A stretch of 64,000 nucleotides of DNA, taken from Neodontobutis hainanensis. Taxonomy: Eukaryota; Chordata; Actinopteri; Gobiiformes; Odontobutidae. This document shows, piece after piece, positions 31,791 through 44,373 of this stretch. The stretch is taken from assembly GCA_024349245.1 (NCBI GenBank), contig JALDNG010001303.1, positions 1 through 64,000 of the forward strand, given 5' to 3'. Position 1 is the first letter of the stretch, and every line of letters starts with the position of its first letter. The notes beneath the pieces were generated by a model. That model searched no databases. It saw only the letters and a list, made by a program, of their open reading frames with translations, and had not been told where the DNA came from. The position numbers and the translations under genes are program-made.

Positions 31791-34024
31791 CCAAAGCTTT
31801 ATGTGTCATCTTTATTACAAGGACAGTACATACTGACCAACAGCACAACTGTATAATATGCCAGAGTAACATTAGTCCACATGGGTTATTGTAGAACTGT
31901 AGTTGTAGGTGTAGTAGAATTGTAGTCACAAGCGAGCAGCAGCTTTATCAGAAACATCATTAATAACAATATTAAAAGGACAAATAGAAATCATGCATCA
32001 GATGCATTAGACTACAGACATCTTATTAAACAAAGAGAAACAGAAGTTGTTAAAACAGCAGGGCATAGAGGGTTATAATACTGACAAGTCTGATCTGAAG
32101 AGACACATTTTTAAAAGAGAGTAAAATAATCCACTTAAATTAATTTCTCTGATGGTATTTGGAATAATGTTTAATTGTTTAGAAGCTCGAACAGAAAAGG
32201 CAGACTGACTGAAAGCTGTTTTTCTAATCTTTTAGTTTACCAATTTGTTAGTATTTTTCTATTGAGATGCACTCGTTATACTTCCTGCGAGGGACGCAGC
32301 CATAGATTACTATCACTTTTGTGGTGTCAAGTTGACTGTGGACACAACTCGTTGGTTGACATTGTGTTAACATTGTGTTGTGTACCAGTCGTGGTGAGTG
32401 GGCTTTCAACCAAGACAGCCCAACTTGAATTAGTTTTGTGTGATTTTTATTTGAGTTTTCTGACTTTCCACAGGGTCCCGTCCTGCAGCAGTCATTTTAA
32501 ACTCCTCATCCCATCCTCGCTATTTCCACCTTCACCCTTGACACTGGACAAAATGCTCAGGTCATTCCCGGCACAGTGAATCAGGAGGACCTCCAGCACT
32601 GATCTTCTTTGCAACGTGCCCTCAAAAGGACAGGAGCCCCCTCCAACGAAGGCCAAACCAGTAAACCCGGGCATGTGGATGGCTGAGGTGGCTAAGTGTT
32701 GTTGCTGCAGCTCTCTGGGCTCCACGCCGGACATGGCTGTCACCAATGATCCACACAGTTTCTAGATGTGAAAAGAATGCATAAATTAATGTGAAAAAGT
32801 TACAATTGAGTCGTTCAAAAAATTATAATTAAAAAAGGTTAAATATGCAGCCATAATTGGACTTACTTTTCTGTGCAGCATGTTCTTGGGAGTTCTGCTT
32901 TCCAGGTGAAGAAGCAGAGGGCAAGTCCATCTTGAAAACTACAAGAGAGTTATGCATAACGTGGCTGTAACTAAGTAAAATATAGTCTCCCAAGTAACAT
33001 GTAACTGCACTTACTTGTCTGGGCAGTGGGTTCTTGGGAGTGTGCAATGTGAGAAGTGATGTTTTACATCTTTTTAACTACAATAGAAAAAGTTAGATTA
33101 GTATGCTATATTATAGCTTATAAAATATTAACTATATAACATATTATAGAGAGAAACATAGCGTGTTCATGAATCTAAAATAATTTTATTTTAATTTAGA
33201 AGTATTTATAATATTATGGCTTTAATTGCATAATCTACAGGTTCTTTCTGTACATTTAATAAAAGTTTTAACTCTATTTAGAAAAAGTATGTGACAGATA
33301 ACAATCTTTCAATATTATAGCTTAATCCCCAAAACATGCACAAAAACAGAAGTAGGAATAAACGTATTTATCGTTTGAAGTCTTTGCTTTCTTTAGTGGT
33401 CTTACAAGTAAAACGTCTAATAAAACTATCATAAAGAATAAAAAGTTTTAACAGCCATTAGAGTTAATTTCAAATTAGTTGATAAATGCAGTCAAAGTCA
33501 TGAAGTCCACTTACTATCGGACGAGAGCAGTCCAACGATGGCAACAAGAGGGGCGGAAAATCCCACTGTGAAAAAAATCTTGCTGGAGCGGGAGAGCTCC
33601 ACTTGCGTTAGCCTGGTGTTAGCAACAGGTTAGCATTAGCCTTAGCCTCGGCTACGCGGAGTGGGCGTGATTACCCACGCACGCGCTTGCGATGCAACAC
33701 TCCCTTTGCCCATTTTAGTAACATCCTCTGACGAAGGAGTCTGAAATGTCCGGATGTAATCGCCATTTTTTTGCCCATGAATTGGAGTCATATCAGTAAA
33801 CAGGGGACCAATGGGCAGATTACATCCATTTTTATTTACTATCTATGGTTTCTCCTTATATTTCCGCTTTTGGAGCCTGCCCTCTGGTGGACGGCGGTAT
33901 ATTGCCGTATTTCGATGTATTTTGACGTATGGCGGCGCCCTTACGCAGGGACCGTTTAGGGGGTTCCATCTTAGACGCTTGCTTTGGCCTCAAGTGCGCA
34001 CGGGAAGTTTTGGGGCGCTGTTTG

Positions 34025-35240
34025 CAGAGGTGTAAAGTACTTAAGTAAATGTACTTCCTTACTGTACTTAAGTATTTTTTTGCTACTTTGTAGGCTACTT
34101 GTGAGTACAGTGTGATACTGAGTATCAAAAATATAAGCAACTTTACTCTCTACTCAACTACATTTTTGATTGAATACTTGTACTCTTTACTCCACTACCT
34201 TTGAACTGACACTTACCGTTACTCGCTACATTTTGTTTGTGCACGTCAAGACAACTTTGTGGCCGTGGCTTTTTTCTTGGACGTAAGAGGCGATATCGCC
34301 ATCTGCAGGCTATTGAAGGTACTGGATGCTTTTTGCCTACATGTGTTACTCCGTAGTGAATGTGAATTAGCAGCCTGCCGGACGCCAAGTGTTTCACTGA
34401 CATTAGTGATGGCTGCAGCCACTGATGCCGTGGCGTGCTGGCGAGCAGGTACAGTACAGTTGTCACAGTACGCACACAGTTGTCTTTGAAAGATGGATAA
34501 AGCAAAAAGCTGTCAGGGGCAACAAATAGAAAAAGAAAGAGGGAAAAAGGAGATGGCATATCAATGAATGCGACAGCAACCAGGTTAAACAAGTGGATGG
34601 TGAAAGGCAACAGGTAGGGTTTAAAGTGTGGCGTCTGTGCTTGGAGGCTTGCAAAATTCATGTTAACAGACTAGCTAGCGTTTGCTAACACTCGGAATGT
34701 AGAAGCCAAATGGGGTTTAAATTAAGGCTAGCTTATAATGCAAAACTGAGGTTACTGAGCTGAAAGCTGGAAAATAAAAAGCAGCATGCCATGTACAATG
34801 AATATTAATACTTTTGAAAACAACTAATGCAATATCTCTGGTTTAAACATGGAATCATGTATAGATTTGTTCCAAACTTGGAGGCTTACTGTTAACAGAC
34901 TGGTTAGTGTTCGCTAACTTTATTAATTAAGTTAATTGCTGAAAGCTACATTACACACAGATACATAGATTTTGGTTAAACATTATGGTACTCATCCTAT
35001 GCATGACATATCTCAATTTTATTAAGGTAAAATACTGGTAGATATAAGGTACCATTACTAGAAGCTGGAAAACATAACTTATGCAATAAGCCTGGTTTAC
35101 CATGGAATCATTAATAGATTTTGTTTAAGCACTAGCTGCTGATGTAAGCTGTGCTGTCATAGAGGCTATAGCTACATCTGTTGGGTCTAATTACAGGCTC
35201 TCATCTCTTTCTCTCTCTATTAAGGTCTGTGCTATACAGA
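34025..35240 (+). mobile_element. Decayed hAT transposon 5' end with transposase start, copy B
   Basis: Paralogue of 6974-8230 with the terminal CAGAGGTGTAAAGTAC better preserved. One A fewer in the run after 34500 shifts the transposase-like start frame. The TA microsatellite is absent here. Confidence 0.5.
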
Positions 35241-35640
35241 CATAAGGAGTGTGGACGTCACCCATAGCGTTACGAACCTCGAAAATGAAGACATTTCAAT
35301 CGCCATCTTTAGCCGTTATGGGGGCCGCCATGTTGGTTTTATGGAGCCAGAAGTCCTAATTTGGGCATATAAGCTAGGTTTGAGTGTGCGTTGGCATGGT
35401 AACCAGCGAGCCAATCAGAACCGTGCTTGTTGAAAGTTGAAAGTCCTGCAGATAGCGGCAAAGCCATTGACGGTAGAAGGCGCTGACTTAAGAGGGCGGC
35501 GTGATGACGGAGAGAGCAGTCGCACTGTGAATAGCTCAGAGTAGCAAAGCCTTGAAAATTAACGAAATGAACTTATAACTCAACAGAAAACCCTGTTTTA
35601 TCAGATATACAAGCGTGGGGAACTTCTCATAACAACTCAG

Positions 35641-36455
35641 TAACGTGTAAGTAACCCTGAGCACCTCTTGGAGAACGATATTGCGGACCATAACATGACT
35701 AGCACAAAAGCTAATGCTAAATTGAAGCCTCTCCAAGAACATGAATACGTGTTCCAGAAGATATGGAAACTAACACCAGAGGAACTAAAAACACTTTTAC
35801 ATCCCCTTCCAAAACACCAGCACCACAAAAAGTCTAAACCAAAGCGATGGCGTGGTAGTGGGAGGCCATGCTAAAGACGCCTAACGCTGCGGTCCTGGCT
35901 GCTATTAGCACTCTTCAAAACATGATGCAAGACTTCAAAGCGGAGCTAAAACAGAACGCGCTAACCATAGCCAACATTGCGAAAGCGGTAGAATTTAACT
36001 CGAAAATCAAAGAATGTAAAGAGTGATGCCAAAAACTGCACGAGGTGAAACAACTCAAAGAGGAGAACACAGAACTGGAGAAAAGAGCTGCTGAGTTGGA
36101 GCGTTATAAATGAAGATGGAACCTGCGAATAAATGGCTTACAGGAGGGGAAAGACGAAAATACAAGACAAATCATTTCTGATATCATTGGAAAGATTTTG
36201 CCACACTGGAGGGAGAAGATGGATTTCATCCTGGATTCGGTACACCGACTGGGGTCGAGTAACACCAACCGCCCGCGTCAGATCATCATGCAGTTCACAG
36301 GACGCCACTTCAGAGACGAACTCTGGCGCATCACCAAACTTCACCCCGTTTGCAAGGAGCTCAACATTTGCTTCGCAGAAGACCTTACTAAAGAAGACAG
36401 AGAAGCACGAAGAGCTGTGTGGCGAAATTTGAACAAGCAAAGAAGGCAGGTCTAA
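35641..36455 (+). pseudogene. L1 ORF1 remnant, copy B
   Basis: Same domain order as copy A. It keeps the AKAVEFNSKIKECKE stretch in frame, where copy A has lost bases (GCGAAAGCGG here, GCGAAGCG in copy A). It still carries the shared TGA at about 36024. The RNA-binding part is split between two frames at about 36275. Confidence 0.7.
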
Positions 36456-36679
36456 AAACAGTGTTCTGGGGTCCCCATGCTTTTATTAATGGGCAACGTG
36501 TCTCACCATAGAGACAACTATCCAGGGTTTTGAATCCGAAAACAAGTGAGTTTGAATGAAAAAGTATTCTAAGGGTTTTGCTACTATTGTATATTCTTGA
36601 TAGGAAACTTCTACTGTTGCTTTAAGTTCAGTAATCCATTGATGTGGTTTATCTATTCATTTGTTTTTGTTCTATGTTC

Positions 36680-37397
36680 AGCTTAAAGAGTAACATCTCT
36701 CTAATTTCTGTTAATGCAAGGGGTTTAAGAGATATAACAAAGAGAAAAAGTATTTTCTTATTTTGTAAAGGGAAAAAGTCATTTTTTTTTTTTTGCAGGA
36801 AACACATTCCAAGGTAGATGATGTTATATTTTGGTCTAAACAATGGGGAGATGGAGCTTACTTTAGTCATGGTACTTCAAGGCCAGCAGGTGTCGCCATC
36901 CTCCTAAATAATTTCAAAGGTCATATTGTGTCCCATATGCCAGATGAGTTTGGTCACTGGATGATTTTAATCATAAACATTGATGGTCTGAAATTCATTT
37001 TAGTCAACATTTATGGCTATAACATTAGCAGAGAAAACCGAATCCTACTTGAACAAATTGGTTTACATTTAGACAATCTCAAATTAACACACTCAACTGA
37101 TAACGTCATAATTGGAGGTGATCTAAACCTAGTTCATGATGAATTTTTTGATAAATATCCTTGCAGATACTCTGCAAGTCACCCAAACACCATATTCACA
37201 ACCTTTTGCAAAAACATAATTTGGTTGATATTTGGAGATACTTAAATCCAGAAATATCTAAATACTCCTGGTTTAGCTCAAGCTACAATTATAAATCCAG
37301 AATTGATCATTGGTTAATTGCAAATCATTTACTACTTTATGATATTAGTTCTGATATTTCTGCTGCACCCCTAATGGATCATAGTGTTATTTAACTA
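36680..37397 (+). pseudogene. L1 ORF2 endonuclease region, copy B
   Basis: Longer open stretch than copy A: 36793-37245 includes QETHSKVDD, GVAILLN and an intact NVIIGGDLNLVHDEF. The frame changes near 37160-37240, after which SRIDHWLI and the DHS motif are read. Confidence 0.8.
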
Positions 37398-37773
37398 CAG
37401 GTCAAACCAAAAGACAACAATGTTCACTCACACACATATTGGAAGTTCAATTCCAGTCTGCTAAAAAATAATGAATACTGCCAAAAAATCTAATTATTAA
37501 TTAAAGAAAATATCAATTCCAAGGAGCTTACAACTGCTATCAAAAGTGGGAATTCCTAAAATATAAAATACGCCAATTTACCATTTCATTCAGTAAAATA
37601 ATTAAAAGAGCGAGTGAAAAACAAGAAGTAAACATTATTAATCAGTTAAATATGTACTGCAATGCGCCAAACCCAACTGAAGACGATAGACAAAAGATAT
37701 TAAACCTCCAACCTAAACTAGATGAAATTTACAGTCGTAAAGCCCAAGGGGCTTTTATTAGATCCAGAGCTAA

Positions 37774-38808
37774 ATGGATAGAGGAGGGGAAAAATTTTTT
37801 CAGGATATAGCTAAACATATTCCCAAAGTAGAGGAGGGCCTCAAGCGAACATGTGATAATCAAATAACACTTACTGAACTTGATGCAGTAATTGGTCGTC
37901 TTTCTCTTAACAAAGCCCCCGGTTCTGACGGTCTCACAAGTAATTTTTACAGACATTTTTGGGTAGAATTAAGAGACCTTCTGTTGCAAGTTTTTACAGA
38001 AATATTTGAAACATGTGTGCTTCCACCAACAATGAGACATGAGGTTATTGTCTCAATTCCAAAACCTGGAAAAGACCCCAGAATTATAGATAACAGAAGA
38101 CCCATTACACTCAGAAATTCAGACTACAAACTCCTAACTTACATCTTCACATCTCGTCTTCAAACAGGGATTTCGGATCTTATTGCAGATACACAGTCAG
38201 GATTCTTAAAAGGAAGGTAATAACATAAGATTGGTAATGGACATCATAGAGTATAGAAGCCAAATTGAGGGTGATGGTTTCCTTCTCTTTCTAGACTTCT
38301 ATAAAGCATTTGACTCCGTGGAGCATCCATTTATTGTTTCGCACTCAAACATTTTGGCTTTGGAGTCAAATTTTGAGAATTGGTTGGGGATTATATCGAG
38401 ATATTAGTAGTTGTGTCCTATTACCTAGTGGTACCACCCCAAGCTTCAAAATTAATGTGGGTATTCCTCAAGGTTGTCATATCTCACCATATCTATTCAT
38501 TTTAGCCACAGAAATGTTAGCAATGTATATTAAAAACTGTAATGATATTAAAAACTTAATGTACTTGGCACAGACATAATAATTAGCCAACTAGCAGACG
38601 ACACAACAATATTCTTAAAAGATAAATACCAAATTTCATCAACTATTGCTAAAATTGAAAAATTCTCCAAAGCATCAGGACTAACTTTAAACTTAAAAAA
38701 TGTGAATTGCTGGCTGTACACGACACTCCACTGAAAGACATCTGTAATATCCCTATTAAATCAGAAATTAAATACCTGGGGATTTATCTTTCCAGGGACC
38801 AAAAACAA
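37774..38808 (+). pseudogene. L1 ORF2 reverse transcriptase region, copy B
   Basis: Same motifs as copy A. It keeps FTSRLQTGI at 38145-38165 (copy A lacks three bases there) but has lost one A at about 38555 and one at about 38700, shifting the frame before and after LADD (38592). Confidence 0.85.
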
Positions 38809-39571
38809 AGCCAACTTCTGTGTTGTGAATTCTCCCCCTTTAGTGCAGTGGTTAAGTATGTGTCTGACGTTTCTATTACAGTGTGCGCAAATAGCGTAGC
38901 GCCGCGTTCCCAGTGCATATGTAAGTAGAGTAACAGGATATTCCTAAGTGACTTTAGCAGAACCGCGTGCTCAACTCATGCCGTGTTATGTGCAAGAAAG
39001 TTTATGACACAGTAAGTTATGTCCATGTTTGTTAGTAATAACGTAGATGGTTAATGGTAAATACCATATGTATAACTCCTGATGTTGTTGTGAAAGTAGG
39101 CGGGTATTCATCGATATTTGACGCCGCTTGTACTACGTATATTGGTGCGCTGTCCCGCACACCGCTGTTCGAAATGACAATGTTTATTACCTTTGTGTGT
39201 AACTGGCTGCTTGTATTAAGAATACAGTCCGATGACTTTATTTAGGTAATATAATGCACATTCGTTGAATCCTCATTGCATTATGCAGCCTTTGTTGTTA
39301 TTATAACAGTCTGATTATTGCTACTTTATATTGAGAATCTTGGTTCATATTTCATATCTTTGCACAGTTAAAGGATATCTATTGTTGATTGTAATTTGTT
39401 GCTAAGTGTTTCTGGTATTTGTTTATTGCAGAAACTACCTCAAGTACACTCCGAGGTGTATAAGGTCACTTGTAAAATAAGCGGCTAAATCAGTCTGATG
39501 ACTCCGACTCCTAACCAGAGTTCTGCAGCGGTCAAACCCATAAAGACCGGCATTCAGGGGTGCAATCCCCA
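38809..39571. mobile_element. Element of about 0.76 kb nested in the L1, copy B
   Basis: Same insertion at the same codon and with the same ends as 11801-12562, so it was present before the segmental duplication. It carries AATAAG in place of AATAAA near the right end. Confidence 0.5.
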
Positions 39572-39579
39572 ACAAATGA

Positions 39580-40983
39580 ATGTAGGAAATAAAATGAAAG
39601 AATGCAAATCAAGACTAAATATTTGGCTACAGAGGACCTATCAATTCTAGGTCGAATCTACCTAACTAAGATGGAGTGTTTATCGAGATGTATTTACCCA
39701 GCTTATTCTAACGCCATTCCAAACAAATTGATTAAATCTATCAACCAAATCAACCTAAACTTTATTTGGAGAAACAGACCACATTATATGAAGAAAAGCA
39801 GTATGGTTAAAGACACAAAGGATGGAGGTCTAAAAGTTATTGATTTTGACTGCCTTAATGGAACCTTAAAAATAAATTGGTTAAAATCCTGGATCAAACA
39901 CAGTAACACCTTTTGGTATTGTATTCCAAAGGCCTTATTCAAAAAAATTGGAGGATTAGAATTTCTTCTTCAAGCGGACTTTAATGTTGACAAATTACCT
40001 ATATCATTATCAGAGTTTCACAAACAAATACTCTTGTACTGAAAAATGTTGTTTGTACATAACTTCTCACCCCACACATCTGTACTCTGGAACAACAGAT
40101 ATGTTTTGCACCGTAACAGATCTCTGTTCTTTGAAGATTGGTATGGGAGGAACATATGGTCCATAGCTGACTTAATGGATACCAACGGATTAATATTTTT
40201 TAATTATGAGCAATTTTGCACTAAACAGAATTTCAAACCTTTAAAATTAGACTTTACTAAATTACATAGAGCACTACCCCAAGCATTCGTCTTTCTAACA
40301 AGAAATATTTTAGCATATTATCCAATACAACCACAATTGGCCCCACTATCAATTCAAGGGATCTTTATTCTGGATAAAAATGCACTAACCATTTTATTAG
40401 AAATATTTTTCAGAATACCTTTACCCTGATAAGCAAAAAAAAACAATATCCTAAAAAAATTTGATAAAGTTTCAATTACTAAACTAAGAACAATGTATGT
40501 AACACTCCCTATACCTCCCAAAGTGAAAGAAACACACTTCAAAGTAATGAACAACATTTACCTGCTAAAGAATTACTGAGAATTCGATTTGGTATAGACG
40601 ATAATTTGTGTACATTCTGTGAAAATGATGTTGAAACTACGGACCAGGTTTTTTTCTCATGTAATGTGATACAGATATTTTGGTGTGATATACATAAATG
40701 GATTAAGCAACAGATGCCTTCATTCCCAACTTCTATATCCAGGGACGACATAACATTTGGGTTATTGTTAAAAAGCAAGAGTGATGAGCTCTGTACTAAT
40801 ACAATTGTATGTCTAGCAAAATTTTTCATCCACAAATGTCGAATTGTGAAAACATCTCCCAAGTTAATTGTCTTTTTAAATGAGTTTAAACTTTATATGA
40901 AATCCTTAAAGGCTCTGAAAAATCCTAAAGGACAAGAAATATATGAAACCCTAAAACACTTCCCAACTGAGATAAATAGCTGA
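39580..40983 (+). pseudogene. L1 ORF2 C-terminal region, copy B
   Basis: Paralogue of 12571-13979 with the same frame breaks at 40043 and 40430-40560. It has one extra break: a G fewer in ACAGAGGACC at about 39635, against ACAGAGGGACC in copy A. Confidence 0.8.
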
Positions 40984-41256
40984 ACGAAGACTTAATTATC
41001 CCCTTATAGTATAATACCATTTACATATATGAATTTGTTTAATGGAGTGTTTATTTTTTTATCATTTATTTCCTTTATAAATTAACCTTTTTTTGTGACT
41101 AAGACTATATTTTCCTGTTTGTATTAAGAGCTGTTAGCTGTTCCTCTGGCTATATTTTCTCTGTATCCTATTATGAAGAAATGGATCTTATTCAGCCATG
41201 TTTGTAAATCTTGATATTTTCAATAAAAAAAAAAAAAAAAAAGAAGGCGCTGACTT

Positions 41257-41536
41257 CTACAGTCACAGGGCGAAGCTAAGCTCATTCTCTGTCTTTAGAA
41301 TAATATATTGGCAAAACGAAGTGTATTATTAGGTAAGCATTATCTAATTTAATGATTATATATCCCTTTCAGGTCACTATTATTTACCTCTTCTACCGTT
41401 ATTGGCTCCGACAGAGACCTGAGCTAAACTTAGCATCTCTGCTCCTTCACTGCGCCTCTGCTGCTGCTCTTCTTCAGGTGAGTTTCACTTTTACACCAAT
41501 ATCTACGTTTTTAAATATTCTCCTACTTTACTAAGC
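41257..41536. repeat. Left end of segment S, copy 2 (truncated)
   Basis: Matches 14252-14536 and 52444-52690, then diverges abruptly after CTACTTTACTAAGC. Confidence 0.85.
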
Positions 41537-43382
41537 TGAAGAAACCGTAAACAAAAGACCCGCGAACCTGAGTGACTGAGGAGAGACAGAGAGAGAAAGA
41601 GCACTGTTCTCTTCTCAGTGTTCTGTGAGTGACTGAGCAGAGCGACTGCAGGTGTAGGGAGGGGCGCTGTCACAGAACGCAGACCCAGTCAGCTCCCCAA
41701 TGAGGATTTTTATTAATCCGAGCACAGATATTGACTCGTATTACTCGTATAATACTCATACTCGGCAAAGTGCTTTATCCGTGCGGATACTTGTTTCAGC
41801 CGAGTATCCGGCTCAACTCTGGTAATTAAAGGTAGCAATAGTAACAGTTTTTTTCAACACCCTTACTCAAAATACTGTGGCTGTGCATGGAATAGTTTGA
41901 CTGTGGCACTGATGTTTGCAGGGCCGGGCATGCCTAAAACATGTCTGGGTGAGCGATCCTGTTCCTAGTCTCTTGCATCAAGAACTTTGTGAGAAGCCTG
42001 AGAATTTCCAGTAAGCCTGGCCTCCCTCAAATGTTTTATGCAAGTTTGTGATGCAACAGTTCCACATCCAGGAAATATACTAAAATGTATGTATTTTTTC
42101 TGCTAAGACTCAAACAGTGAAATGTTGAACTATTTCAAAAAATAGCCAAAGTGACAGGGCTACATAATACAATACATCTTTTCATGATTTGAAAAAATAG
42201 ATTCTAAAGTTTATGTTGCATTTTGTTAACAAACAAGAATAACACCGTGTTGTAAAGAATTTCTTGTTTTGTCAAAAAGAAACTATGATTTCAAAGATCC
42301 GGTTTTCCTCTCTTGCAAGTCTTGGTTAAATGTTTGAACATTACTCATTCATGAGTAATTTGACTCATTTTTCTAAATCATTTCTCAAAACAGAAAGTGT
42401 CACAATAGTTCAGTGGTTCATGAAAACTCATAATCAATTTCAAAAGGTAGTTATTCATCCAGAACGTTTAGTTTAAGTTTCAGAAGCAAGTTTTGTTCTC
42501 AGTAAAATTATCAGAGCCACCAAAATAAAGTTGCTTTGTCACCGTTTGAGCCTCAGCCGGAAAAATTCTAAGACACATCAGAGTTTAATTTGTGAATATA
42601 TTCCCACACCCCCTAAACCAGGCCCGGGATCTATTATAAGGACCTCTTTTATTTCCAGGAGAAGTTTCTTAAAGTAAAAGTTAATGTGACCTGTTTTCAT
42701 CATTTAGACACAAAAAGCACTAATGCAGTCTTCATAACAACATATGTTCTGTTACCTTTTTTCCAACTTGATGCTGGGGGCAATACTTCTGTTAAATATT
42801 CTCTCTGTCTTATCTCACCTCCAGCTTTACAAAGTAAGCACTGAGACACATTGTCAAAAGTCGCTCAATCATTGTTGGAGTCACAAATTATGAGAAATGT
42901 TCAGACTGTAAACAGCACAAACCAGTTTGATGTTTTCATTGCACAATGTCATAAATCAAAAGTCTGATTGAAAAGCATATAAAATATTGTTCAAAATAAT
43001 AGCAGTACATTGTGACTAACCAGAATAATCCAGGTTTTTGTATATTTTTATTGCTAAGTGGCAAACAAGTTACCAGTAGGCGCAGTATATCTTCAGAAAA
43101 CCATCAAGACCCAGCATTCATGATATGCTCGCTCTTAAGGCTGTGCAGTTGGGCAATTAGTTAAAAGGGGTGTGTTCAAAAATTAGCAGTGTGTCTTTCA
43201 ATCACTGAGGTCATTAATTTGGTGAAAAAACAGGTGTGAATCGTGTGGCCACTATTTAAGGATGAAGCACTTGTTGAACATGCATTTAGAAGCCTGAGGA
43301 AAATTGGGTCATTTAAGACATTCTTCAGAAGAACTGTGTACTTTGATTAAAAGGTTGATTGGAGTAGGGGAAAACCTATAAA
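41537..43382. other. Sequence replacing the middle of segment S in copy 2; includes a Tc1-like 5' half
   Basis: No intact gene. About 41725-41830 resembles a MITE end (ACTCGTATAATACTCATACTCGG). About 42300-42660 is a diverged relative of 55850-56220. About 42975-43382 is the 5' part of a Tc1-like element (CAAAATAATAGCAGTAC, then a helix-turn-helix start reading as a decayed frame near 43330) that stops abruptly. Confidence 0.45.
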
Positions 43383-43566
43383 GTGTCATGTCCTAGTGTT
43401 GTGTGTTTATCTGTTTATGTATTGTATTTAACTTCCTGTGTTTTATTGTGGAATCACTAAACCCTGTCTGTGTTCCAGATTGTCTTCCTGCCCTGGTGTC
43501 TTTCCCTCCACTGTGATTACCTGCTCCGCCCTAATGTGTTCCACCTGTGTCTCATTGTGTTCCCTT
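43383..43566. mobile_element. Possible Ty3/Gypsy LTR fragment
   Basis: Begins TGTCATGTCC and contains the pyrimidine-rich GATTACCTGCTCCGCCC, CCACCTGTGTCTC style of fish Gypsy LTRs. It ends without a partner LTR at the border with segment S. Tentative. Confidence 0.3.
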
Positions 43567-44373
43567 TATAAGGTTAGATATGACCGTATATCATATTATT
43601 ACCAAGTTTGGTCCAGTGTATCATATTAAACTAATGTTAAAACAGTGGAGCAGTATATTAGGCCTTTAGCAGCCACCTTCGGGTCAGCTAACAAAAGTAA
43701 TAATATAGGGAGCTTCTGTCTGACCGGTGCCCGAAATGGACCAATGAACCGTGGAGCCATCGGCAGTGAGTGCAGCAGTCCCGCCGGTGGTCGATGAGAG
43801 GGTTTTTGTTGGGCGCAGACTGGGCAGGCTATCACATATGTCCGGACAGCCTCTCCTTGAGTTGGCCACCAGAATCTTTATTGGAGGAAGTCCAGAGTCC
43901 ACCGTATGCCCAGGTGACAGGTGAGTTGAGACGCGTGGGCCCCTCTGGAGAATCTGTTGGGTACAAACTGTTTCCCAGCAGGACATGAACTGGGACGGCC
44001 CTAACGCTGTCCTCTATCGGCCAGGTAACTGCTGCTACCAGGTGGGTTGGGTTTAGGATAGCGACTGGATTGACCAATGAATTCTCCTCCTGGTAAGAGC
44101 ATCCAGCTTATGGTTTCAGGAGCCAGGTCTATAAGAGAGAGTGAAGTTGAATCTAGTGAAGAATAGTGAATAACAGCCCTGACACTAATATAATAATGTA
44201 TATTTAGTGTTCTTTAAACATGACCTGTTAAACAGTGTACTGCGTACCACTTCAGGTTCAGGGAAGGCAGCACGGCTCTGGAAAAAATCTGCCATTTAGA
44301 TCATTTGTAGGTTGTTGTTAGTAAGTTGTTTAAATAAAGTAAATGTAGTAGGCTTGTTTAGCAGCAGTGTTGG
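43567..44373. repeat. Right end of segment S, copy 2
   Basis: Matches 16546-17345 and 54540-55330 and contains the Gypsy integrase remnant. Followed by a hAT-like terminus. Confidence 0.85.
43659..44080 (-). pseudogene. Ty3/Gypsy integrase remnant, copy 2
   Basis: Paralogue of 16632-17051. It reads GAGACGCGTGGGC where copy 1 has GAGACGCAGTGGGC, and lacks the left part of segment S. Confidence 0.75.

Larger units (their letters stand above)
29180..33980 (+). mobile_element. THAP-encoding P-element-like transposon, 4.8 kb, only in copy B
   Basis: Inserted at GCTTTGGCC, which is duplicated at 29171-29179 and 33981-33989; the empty site is intact in copy A at 6932-6940. About 175 bp at 29180-29350 recur inverted at 33670-33847 (outer edge CATAGATAGTAAATAAAAATGG). 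The right end carries a further 133 bp (33848-33980), which is the inverse of 29352-29490. It contains THAP-domain exons but I recognise no catalytic domain. Confidence 0.8.
35490..41241 (+). mobile_element. L1-type non-LTR retrotransposon, copy B (about 5.75 kb, inactive)
   Basis: Paralogue of the L1 at 8479-14235, duplicated with the segment rather than inserted independently. It has the same 15-bp target duplication (AGAAGGCGCTGACTT at 35475-35489 and 41242-41256), the same nested element (38809-39571) and shared stop codons. Poly-A is longer here. Confidence 0.88.
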
